DNA of 64,000 bases, taken from positions 3,782,001 through 3,846,000 of the forward strand of contig NZ_CP073315.1 in the NCBI RefSeq assembly GCF_018140925.1, in the 5' to 3' direction. Made by a program: the position numbers and the translations under genes. The stretch comes from Psychrobacillus sp. INOP01. GTDB taxonomy: Bacteria > Bacillota > Bacilli > Bacillales_A > Planococcaceae. The notes beneath the pieces were generated by a model, which had not been told where the DNA came from, searched no databases, and worked only from the letters and a program-made list of their open reading frames with translations. Positions 57,935 through 64,000 of this stretch are shown in pieces. Every line of letters starts with the position of its first letter. The stretch's first letter is position 1.

Positions 57935-59193
57935 TCGATAATAGCGCATTGCCTAACCGCTCAATTGCCTGTATCGACATGATGAGTTTTTATGCGTCAT
58001 GCATTGCAGTACTACATGACTTAGATGTAAGAACCGTTCCAATTGCTATTGTTGGTAATTTTGACCAAAAAGGGTCAGTTGTCTTAGCGGCATCCCCAGA
58101 AATGAAAACACGTTTTGGAGTTAGGACGGCATCCACAAGATTACACGAGATTCCTAGTCATCCTGATATCCGTTTATTTGAGCCGAAAATGAGTTACTTT
58201 CTTGAAATGAGTATGGCTGTAACTAATATCCTCCACAAATATGTTCCTCCTGAAGCAGTCCATGTATACAGTGTAGATGAAAGTTTTATCGATTTAACTG
58301 GTACAGAAAAACTTTGGGGACCTCCAGAGAACACAGTTAAAGAAATACAAAAGGAAATATTAGAAACCTTACAATTGCATAGTAGTGCTGGAATGGGTCC
58401 AAACATGCTAATGGCAAAACTTGCATTAGATTTAGATGCGAAGAAAACAGGTTTTGCTAAATGGACATACCATGATGTGCAAACTAAATTATGGCCAGTT
58501 TCTCCTTTAAGTGAAATGTGGGGCATTGGTTCAGGAACTGAAAAAACGTTAAACAATATGGGTATTTTCAGTGTTGGTCAACTTGCTAAAATGCCTTTAG
58601 AAATGTTAGAAGATAAGTTCGGAATAATGGGGAATCAATTGTATCATCATGCTCATGGAATCGATCTATCAGAAATAGGAGCACCATTGCAAGAACGACA
58701 AATCAGTTACGGTAAAAGCCAAATACTTATGCGAGACTACAATAAAATTGAGGAAGTAAAGGCAGTTATCCTAGAAATGTGCGAAGATGTAGCGAAAAGG
58801 GCGAGAGATACGTACCAGGCAGCTAGAACTATTTCATTAGGGATCGGTTATAGTAAAAATGCTTTTGGTGGTGGATTTCAAAGGTCTAGGACCATTCATG
58901 ATGCAACTAACGATACCATGAAAATATTTGGAGTGTGCTTAGATTTATTAAAAGAAAATTATAATAGAAATCCAGTAAGGCATATATCAATTTCCATAAC
59001 AAAACTTGAAGATGAACATTCAATGCAATTAAGTTTATTTGAAAAAAATAACTGGAAACAAAGAAAACTTGCAACAGTAATGGATAACATTCGGAATCGA
59101 TATGGATCAGCTGCATTATTAAGAGCTGTTTCTTATACACCTGCAGGTACAGCAGTCAAACGCTCTAAAATGGTTGGTGGTCATAAAGAATAG
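57931..59193 (+). CDS. uvrX: UvrX-type Y-family DNA polymerase
   Basis: 420 aa, full length. Starts SIACIDMMSFYASCIA, the first metal-binding Asp of Y-family polymerases. YSVDESFIDLTGTEKLW carries the second acidic pair, and SSAGMGPNMLMAKLALDLDA and the helix-hairpin-helix EMWGIGSGTEKTLNNMGI follow. The little-finger region ends at a QLSLFE motif that could bind the sliding clamp. Error-prone SOS polymerase of the UvrX/UmuC-like group found on SPbeta-like phages. Operon with YolD. Confidence 0.95.
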   Translation: MIDNSALPNRSIACIDMMSFYASCIAVLHDLDVRTVPIAIVGNFDQKGSVVLAASPEMKTRFGVRTASTRLHEIPSHPDIRLFEPKMSYFLEMSMAVTNILHKYVPPEAVHVYSVDESFIDLTGTEKLWGPPENTVKEIQKEILETLQLHSSAGMGPNMLMAKLALDLDAKKTGFAKWTYHDVQTKLWPVSPLSEMWGIGSGTEKTLNNMGIFSVGQLAKMPLEMLEDKFGIMGNQLYHHAHGIDLSEIGAPLQERQISYGKSQILMRDYNKIEEVKAVILEMCEDVAKRARDTYQAARTISLGIGYSKNAFGGGFQRSRTIHDATNDTMKIFGVCLDLLKENYNRNPVRHISISITKLEDEHSMQLSLFEKNNWKQRKLATVMDNIRNRYGSAALLRAVSYTPAGTAVKRSKMVGGHKE

Positions 59194-59204
59194 GAGTGGT
59201 AAGT

Positions 59205-59534
59205 TTGATTAAAGATCGCGGTATGATGAAATGGCAAGGCATGATGTTAACTGAGCATGTAGCGATGTTGAAAGAATATAACCATGAACTTAAAAAGAAT
59301 TCTAAACCACAACTAGATGAATGGGATTATGATGCCATCCAACATACATTGGATATGGCTATTAAGAGTAAGGCTGACACAAAAGTTAAGTTGTGGAGGG
59401 ACGGCCAGTTTTTCTACAAAAGGGGAACAATTGAGAGCATAGACCTTACTAGAAGAACATTTGAATTGGATGATCCTTTTAATTTGCTAAAATTTAATTT
59501 AGATGAAATAGTAGACGTTACGATAATGGATTAA
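59205..59534 (+). CDS. YolD-like protein
   Basis: 109 aa from TTG 59205 behind GGAGTGG. DRGMMKWQGMMLTEHVAML is the conserved YolD start, and GTIESIDLTRRTFELDD and LDEIVDVTIMD close the domain. Acts with UvrX-type polymerases, perhaps as a UmuD-like accessory factor. Its paralogue's end is at position 1-38 of the window. Confidence 0.93.
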   Translation: MIKDRGMMKWQGMMLTEHVAMLKEYNHELKKNSKPQLDEWDYDAIQHTLDMAIKSKADTKVKLWRDGQFFYKRGTIESIDLTRRTFELDDPFNLLKFNLDEIVDVTIMD

Positions 59535-59543
59535 GGTTGTGAA

Positions 59544-59705
59544 ATGATGGATAGAACGGAAGAACTGTTTAATGAAATGCTTGATAAATATGATCCAGAA
59601 TTAATACTAGGTGCATTGGATGAAATGTCGAGAATGAGTAAAAATGAGTTGATTGCTTTAGGTAAGGTATGTGAAATTATAAATAATTACGATAGATTTG
59701 TTTAG
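59544..59705 (+). CDS. Small conserved protein of the UvrX-YolD operon, copy 2
   Basis: 53 aa, ATG behind GGTTGTGAA. DRTEELFNEMLDKYDPELIL and GALDEMSRMSKNELIALGK match copy 1 at 53-223. Last gene of the operon. Function unknown. Confidence 0.8.
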   Translation: MMDRTEELFNEMLDKYDPELILGALDEMSRMSKNELIALGKVCEIINNYDRFV

Positions 59706-59760
59706 ATTTTTGCACCATTTTTGCACCAATCACAAAAATGAAGATAAACTCATTAGAAAT
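59700..59760 (-). pseudogene. Possible tail of a phage integrase gene
   Basis: TTTTGCACCATTTTTGCACC (forward) reads on the minus strand as IGAKMVQKSK, a common ending of tyrosine integrases just before an attachment site. Only about ten codons remain. Confidence 0.3.
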
Positions 59761-59799
59761 AAAAAAGTCACAAACCCTTATGCATCAAAGGTTGTGACT
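59761..59799 (-). terminator. Terminator next to the attachment scar
   Basis: AGTCACAAACC / GGTTGTGACT; on the minus strand it is followed by TTTTTT. Confidence 0.75.
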
Positions 59800-59811
59800 G
59801 TGTTATTAGTA

Positions 59812-59857
59812 TGGTCCCGACTGGTCTCGAACCAGCGACCCCCACCTTGTCGAGGTG
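59812..59857 (-). other. tRNA-3'-end-like attachment scar, copy 2
   Basis: Minus-strand GACAAGGTGGGGGTC plus T-arm GGTTCGAGACC plus GGGACCA. Same as copy 1 at 2563 apart from three bases. The 5' half of a tRNA is absent; the flank (59868-59882) forms a GGTGTC/GGACACC hairpin. 57 kb separates the two copies. Confidence 0.6.
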
Positions 59858-60052
59858 TCTCCGAAATATGTCCGGACACCTTTACGATAAAACCACGTTC
59901 ACGCTTGCGTTATGTTCTATTATACATTGCGCTTGCATAGACGGTCAACCGCTACCCTGTAAGTACCCTAGGCGATTTTCAAGAGGTAGTGGGCGCAAGG
60001 TAGCGGTATTAGATAACTATTTAAATTGAGAAAGAAACGATTAATCTTTTTT

Positions 60053-60820
60053 TTAGTTGTTGAATGGTTTGTAGCCGTGTGTCCTTTCGAGAATTACTTC
60101 GTCAAAATCTAAAGCTTCAATTTCTTTAACCGGCCTTAGCGTTCTAAATGTCAATAATTCTCCCCATTTAACCAAGAATTTTCCGTTAATATCTTCAACA
60201 GATATATACTCTCTTAATTTTTTATCATAAGTAAATTCAACATATTCATTCATATTCTTTTTTAACTCTAATAGTTTAGTTTGTAAATATGTAAAGATGT
60301 ACTTTGCATAAGTCAGTGTCTCTTGTTCAGTTGGAAAGTATCCTTTATGTATTACTTTATTTCTGAACTGTACCTGATTTTGTTTAATTAATTCGGGAGC
60401 GCATTTAAAGACCGATAGATATAACATTGTATATGCTCCCAATTGTCTTTCTGAAAAGTTACCTAGCTCTTTCCATGCCTTATTATATTCACTTGTTCTA
60501 TCAAGTCGTAAAACATTAACATTATAAGGATTTTCTATGTTGAACAAACTTTGAATGAATACTTCAATAGAAAACTCATGAAACCTCTCTATACTAACTG
60601 CGAAATTTGAAACTGCTTCTCTAAAATAACCATCCAACATTGCTTTCATTCCCATTTCAAATAATAACTCAAACTTATGTGATTCCATCAGAACAATAGA
60701 CTCATGACCATATTCGCATGTAATTGGGTAAGTATTATCATCCCTTAATTCAAAGCTATAGTTTGGAAATTTGTTGTCATTGTTTACATTACATTGTATG
60801 CACGAAAGAGAAACTTTCAT
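60053..60820 (-). CDS. HEPN-like protein
   Basis: 255 aa on the minus strand, ATG preceded by AGGGGGATAAAT. A Cys pair (SCIQCN) with a later Cys/His (TCEYGHES) may form an N-terminal zinc site. A long helical domain follows, with FRNKVIHKGYFPT fitting the R-x4-6-H signature of HEPN ribonucleases near residue 150. HEPN proteins often serve in anti-phage defence or toxin systems. No antitoxin gene is seen next to it. Confidence 0.65.
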   Translation of the reverse strand: MKVSLSCIQCNVNNDNKFPNYSFELRDDNTYPITCEYGHESIVLMESHKFELLFEMGMKAMLDGYFREAVSNFAVSIERFHEFSIEVFIQSLFNIENPYNVNVLRLDRTSEYNKAWKELGNFSERQLGAYTMLYLSVFKCAPELIKQNQVQFRNKVIHKGYFPTEQETLTYAKYIFTYLQTKLLELKKNMNEYVEFTYDKKLREYISVEDINGKFLVKWGELLTFRTLRPVKEIEALDFDEVILERTHGYKPFNN

Positions 60821-61102
60821 ATTTATCCCCCTAAAAACAATTTACACCAATATAGGTACATTTTAAAATTATACCACTTTTTTCCTCAAGGGATACAGAT
60901 GTGTTGAGTTAACGAAAAGTTGACGCAAGTCTCACGGCTCATAATCTTTGCGGTGTTTTTGAGAAATAGTATTGTTAAACTTAACTTAAGTAAGAAAAAT
61001 CTAATCTAGTAGGATGGCTCGCTCGGGTTTAATAATCATTGACATTTATGGTAGAATACGACACATTATAAATAAGATTATTAATAATTTGGAGGGGTAC
61101 TT

Positions 61103-61624
61103 ATCGAAAAGAAACCTTTTTATAAGCGCTGGTGGTTTTATGCAATCATTGCGTTCGTTATTATCGGCGTTATAGCTTCGCCAACTGACGAAGAGCGAGC
61201 GGAAATAGAAGCGGAAGAGGCTGCGGCTGCTACCGTTGCTAAAGAGAAAAGTATAGCTAAAGAAAAAGAGAAGGTTGCTGAAAAGAAAGCGGAGGCAGAC
61301 GCTAAGAAAGGTGAAAAAGAAGCGATAGACGCTGCAATAGTTGATTTCGCCGAAGCTTCAAAGCTGCTAGTTAGCGACTCCAATGGCGTCATTACCGACG
61401 CAGACATCGAACATTTAGGTGCTCATTTCAAAGTAAACGTATACGTAGATGAAGTAACATGGGCAGCTAGTACAGAAAGTGAAAAAGAATCGTTCGCTAC
61501 TACTATAGGAACTGCGGTACAAAAGTCGTTGCCGGATATGGCGCTAGTTGACTTTCGTTCTGCGACTAGTGACGATGTAATTGCGGAAGGTAAGATACTT
61601 GGCGGTTACGATATAAAAAGATAA
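61103..61624 (+). CDS. Membrane-anchored coiled-coil protein, apparent AUC start
   Basis: 173 aa. The frame has no ATG, GTG or TTG. GGAGGGG (61091-61097) places ATC 61103 as the first codon, so either AUC is used or ATG was mutated. (M)EKKPFYKRWWFYAIIAFVII then one span, a highly charged alanine-rich coiled coil (KEKEKVAEKKAEADAKK) and a C-terminal domain (HFKVNVYVDEVTW; DFRSATSDDVIAEGKILGG). Codon use is more GC-rich than in the array, like the adjacent prophage. Unknown function. Confidence 0.65.
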   Translation: MEKKPFYKRWWFYAIIAFVIIGVIASPTDEERAEIEAEEAAAATVAKEKSIAKEKEKVAEKKAEADAKKGEKEAIDAAIVDFAEASKLLVSDSNGVITDADIEHLGAHFKVNVYVDEVTWAASTESEKESFATTIGTAVQKSLPDMALVDFRSATSDDVIAEGKILGGYDIKR

Positions 61625-61634
61625 TACGTTCTAC

Positions 61635-61667
61635 AAAGTCCTGCGCTAGGTGTGCGGGACTTTTTTG
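61635..61667 (+). terminator. Terminator
   Basis: AAGTCCTGCGC / TGCGGGACTT and T run. Confidence 0.8.
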
Positions 61668-61706
61668 TTGGAATCCTTCGTCAAGTTGTAGAATCAGTAT
61701 AAGAAG

Positions 61707-61736
61707 AAAAAGCCCTTACTCAATCGAGTAGGGCAA
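61707..61736 (-). terminator. Terminator of the recombinase
   Basis: GCCCTTACT / AGTAGGGC; minus strand ends in CTTTTTCTTC. Confidence 0.7.
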
Positions 61737-61739
61737 TTT

Positions 61740-62771
61740 TTATCGAAATTTGACTTTACCTTTTCTAACTCTATTGTTTGTTACAAGTGATTCTACTGGT
61801 GAAGCTTTATCGTGAATCTCGGAAACTTCGCTATTTGCATATTTGACATATTTTTGAGTCATCGAAATATCGCTATGCCCGAGTATATTCATTAAAGCGA
61901 ATGCATCACCGCCGTTCCGTAGAAATTTAACAGCGAAATAATGACGGAATGTATGCGGGCTAACACGTGCTCTTATGCCACCTGCGCGTTTTGCGTAATT
62001 CTTTATATTTTTTGCAAAATTATCCCCATAATACTGATCACCGTATTGTGTGAGGAAAACAAATTCATCGGTATCTTCCTCCCCAATACCGATAAGTTCG
62101 AACAGTTCATATATATCTTTGGTAGTTGTACGTGAAATAGGAATCATACGAGTCTTACGTGATTTAGATGTTTCTGCTTAAATGATGATTTGACGATATT
62201 GAAGCTCGAAATCGCCTCGTTTTAGTGATGTTAGTTCGCTTACTCTTATTCCGGTGTCTGTAAGTATAAGCATCATTACATAATCACGGAAACCCGTATA
62301 TGTTCGATGGTTTGGAGCATTAAGTAATTGTTTTACCTCATCGTCAGTAAATAATTCAAAACCATTGTCTGGCTCCTTCTGAATGCCAATGCTTTCTGCT
62401 GGGTTGTGACTGATTAACTTCTGTGCTACTGCCCAATTATAAAATACGCGTAAAAATCTTATAGCATTATTTACAGAACGTGGAGAGACTCCAACGATAC
62501 TGGATTTACTAGTTGGATGATCGTCCCATTTTACCTTTTCAAACGATATGTAACGAATATATGCTGTTACAGAGGCATCGTCCGCTCCATTTAATCCGTG
62601 GTTATTACAATAGGTGGTAAAGTGTTTCAATGCTCTATCATATGTTTTTATAGTACGATCACTCCGCTTTTGTAGTCGCTTTGCATCGAGAAACCGTACG
62701 ATAGTTTGATCAAGATAAAATGGTTTTGTGATAGTTGACTTTGTTTTACGTCTAAACTCGAATTTCTTCAT
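61740..62771 (-). pseudogene. Tyrosine recombinase interrupted by one TAA
   Basis: Minus strand. The N-terminal part (62771-62178) has a SAM-like core-binding domain (KTYDRALKHFTTYCNNHGLN) and the first catalytic Arg in TDTGIRVSELTSLK. TAA at 62178-62180 stops it after RQIII. The same frame continues AETSKSRKTRMIPISR into the C-terminal part with HTFRHYFAVKFL (His-x-x-Arg), LGHSDISMTQKYVKYA (His and Tyr). All catalytic residues exist, so only one codon prevents a normal protein of about 343 aa. Phage/Xer-like integrase; no integron-specific insert seen. Confidence 0.88.
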
Positions 62772-62918
62772 TAATTAAGTCCCTTTCGTTGCGATGAATT
62801 TGTGCGAAATCAGTATAGCATGAAGTATTTGCGTCGTGCTCTCGCTTTTTCATCGTCTATCTTCGCTTGTTTTGAGTGAAGTTGGGTCGCATTACATCGG
62901 TTACTTTCTAAACGATAT

Positions 62919-62970
62919 AAGAAAACGTCACCACCAGAGTTAATTTCCGTTAGTGACGTTTTCTTTTTTC
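62919..62970. terminator. Strong bidirectional terminator
   Basis: Perfect 13-bp arms AAGAAAACGTCAC / GTGACGTTTTCTT. Confidence 0.85.
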
Positions 62971-63010
62971 TGCTCTCTCTATATTTATGCTTGGGCTCCG
63001 TATAATCTTT

Positions 63011-63226
63011 TTAGTTATTTTCTTCATCCTTAACAAACTCGATTATATCTTGTACTTCACAATTTAAAGCTATACATAGTTTATTTAAGGTCTCATATTC
63101 AATTCCGCTATTCTTACCATTTAGTATTTTGGAAATTCCGTTTCTATGCATTCCCGCCTTTTCTGCGAGTGTTCCAATGTTGAATTTTTTTGATTTCATC
63201 GTTTCTTTTAACTTAATTCTAATCAT
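63011..63226 (-). CDS. XRE-family (Cro/CI) repressor
   Basis: 71 aa, ATG preceded by AGGAGGTAATAAAA on the minus strand. One helix-turn-helix: FNIGTLAEKAGMHRNGISKI, LNGKNSGIEYETLNKLCIAL. Small phage/chromosomal type of the YozG group. Divergent to an early phage gene across a region with three repeated operators, so most likely the prophage repressor. Confidence 0.88.
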   Translation of the reverse strand: MIRIKLKETMKSKKFNIGTLAEKAGMHRNGISKILNGKNSGIEYETLNKLCIALNCEVQDIIEFVKDEENN

Positions 63227-63271
63227 TTTTATTACCTCCTATTAGTATCTAGTATAAATTATAACTAATAA

Positions 63272-63371
63272 ACACTATAGTGTGAATACATCTAAAAATT
63301 TTATTTTATAAGCGTTGACAATACACACTAAGGTGTTTATTATAAGGGTATGCAATTACACACTAAGGTAT
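63272..63371 (+). promoter_or_regulatory. Early phage promoter with three operators
   Basis: TTGACA (63315-63320), 17-bp spacer, TATTAT (63338-63343). Three related sites ACACTATAGTGT (63272), ACACTAAGGTGT (63325, inside the spacer) and ACACTAAGGTAT (63360) lie in tandem. Probable targets of the XRE protein. Confidence 0.7.
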
Positions 63372-63388
63372 TCACGAGGAGATGAAGT

Positions 63389-63694
63389 ATGAGACCGATA
63401 AACTTAGAACACTCGGACTATGACTCGGCTAACTTCGAAAGTTGGACCGACGTACAACCAGGTTATTTAATCACATCAAACGTCGTATTAACAACGAACA
63501 ACACTGGAATTTGGTTTTATTGTTTCGACGAAGCTATCGAAGAAAATGCGGAGTCTGCCATCGCAAAGCAAGCGAGAATTATCCAACTTGACGTAGAAGG
63601 CGCAAGTGTCGTAAGCATTGAACTTTCAACCTTATCGCAAATGTCACTCGTAGAATTAGCAAAATTATTAGCATCGCAAGGGGTTACGGGATGA
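63389..63694 (+). CDS. Early phage protein, unknown
   Basis: 101 aa, ATG after ACGAGGAGATGAAGT. Acidic, mixed fold (ESWTDVQPGYLITSNVVLTT; GIWFYCFDEAIEENAES). First gene under the operator-controlled promoter. Family not recognised. Confidence 0.7.
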   Translation: MRPINLEHSDYDSANFESWTDVQPGYLITSNVVLTTNNTGIWFYCFDEAIEENAESAIAKQARIIQLDVEGASVVSIELSTLSQMSLVELAKLLASQGVTG

Positions 63695-63815
63695 AGGTAA
63701 TACGCGCAATAGATAACTACTTCATCGGAAAGGCGAAGGCGACATAACGGATCGCTTATATTTTTACGGAACTTACACAATTTGCAGTACAATCGTAGCT
63801 ATTATCGCACTATAA
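63691..63815 (+). pseudogene. Small phage gene, apparently frameshifted
   Basis: ATG 63691 overlaps the previous stop and reads KVIRAIDNYFIGKAKAT, then stops. Another frame continues GDITDRLYFYGTYTICSTIV to TAA 63815, suggesting one short membrane protein with an indel, or two overlapping peptides. Confidence 0.35.
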
Positions 63816-63836
63816 CATAAAAAGGGGATGGATAAA

Positions 63837-64000
63837 ATGAGAAACTCAGTAACGGAACTTATTTACGACAAAGACGGAAGCGTAATGTCAAAATGTGAAA
63901 CGTTAACAATCGCGGAGGGTATAAGAGTCGAAATGTATTCGGAGCCGACCGATATTAAGCCACGAGAAATCGTTTTAAAGATAGGTAGCGACACTATCGA
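63837..64000 (+). CDS. Phage protein, 5' part
   Basis: ATG after AAAGGGGATGG; 54 codons to the window end (SVTELIYDKDGSVMSKCETL; DIKPREIVLKIGSD). Continues beyond the window. Not recognised. Confidence 0.6.
   Translation, partial: MRNSVTELIYDKDGSVMSKCETLTIAEGIRVEMYSEPTDIKPREIVLKIGSDTI

Noticed and set aside
59811-60029. Protein-coding frame over the tRNA-like scar (GLEPATPTLSR)
   Set aside because: Such frames are artefacts of translating tRNA-like sequence; no ribosome binding site or family.
61740-62771. Integron integrase IntI
   Set aside because: It reads as an ordinary phage/Xer-like tyrosine recombinase in a prophage context and I see no integron-specific insert between the catalytic patches; it is also interrupted by a stop codon.

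Overview
The window looks like an accessory region of a low-GC Bacillota chromosome. It is AT-rich, uses AGGAGG-type ribosome binding sites and many TTG/GTG starts, and carries UvrX/YolD SOS operons, DUF2691 and a class A penicillinase lipoprotein. Bacillales, probably Lysinibacillus or a close relative, is my best guess from gene style only. Almost everything here is accessory DNA: phage remnants, degraded islands and a long array of small gene cassettes.

Layout. 1-2.6 kb: right end of an old prophage (3' end of a yolD-like gene plus a small partner gene), an IS3-family scrap, a GNAT gene and a tRNA-3'-end-like scar that cuts a lipase/esterase. 2.6-9 kb: ordinary genes (MocR/PdxR regulator divergent from a PaiB-like FMN protein, amidohydrolase, class A beta-lactamase). 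9-15.7 kb and 23-48.8 kb: the cassette array. 15.8-22.3 kb: a wrecked phage (HNH, TerS/TerL scar, portal scraps) ending in a 3' piece of ssrA (tmRNA), a typical attachment scar. 48.9-59.9 kb: the right half of a second prophage remnant (tail protein, holin, amidase, UvrX operon) carrying accessory/defence-like genes and ending at a second copy of the tRNA-like scar. 60-64 kb: a HEPN-like gene, an unassigned membrane/coiled-coil gene, then the left end of another prophage (tyrosine recombinase broken by one TAA, XRE repressor, operators, early genes).

The main observation is the array. About forty copies of a composite repeat of roughly 80-140 bp separate single small genes, nearly all on the + strand. 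Each full copy has a left core (AACTAACGGGTGCTTTAGTT), an exchangeable intrinsic terminator, and a right core (AACTAACGCAGCAGTTTAGTT). Both cores have AACTAA/TTAGTT inverted arms. A gene typically sits between the right core of one repeat and the left core of the next. Cargo is typical cassette cargo: DHFR, two NUDIX hydrolases, two alpha/beta hydrolases, a histidine phosphatase, a VOC protein, a CPBP protease, an extra PlsY, lipoproteins, many 45-95 aa membrane proteins, a lactococcin-972-type transporter pair and an EutH/XRE-cupin/M24 peptidase operon. One cassette occurs twice 9.4 kb apart, leaders are shared between unrelated genes, one cassette is inverted, and several repeats are reduced to a single core. 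The architecture resembles an integron cassette array, but the repeats are not canonical attC sites and no integron integrase is visible in the window.

Many genes are broken by single-base indels, nonsense codons or recombination junctions; these are listed as pseudogenes. Some could be sequencing errors at homopolymers.
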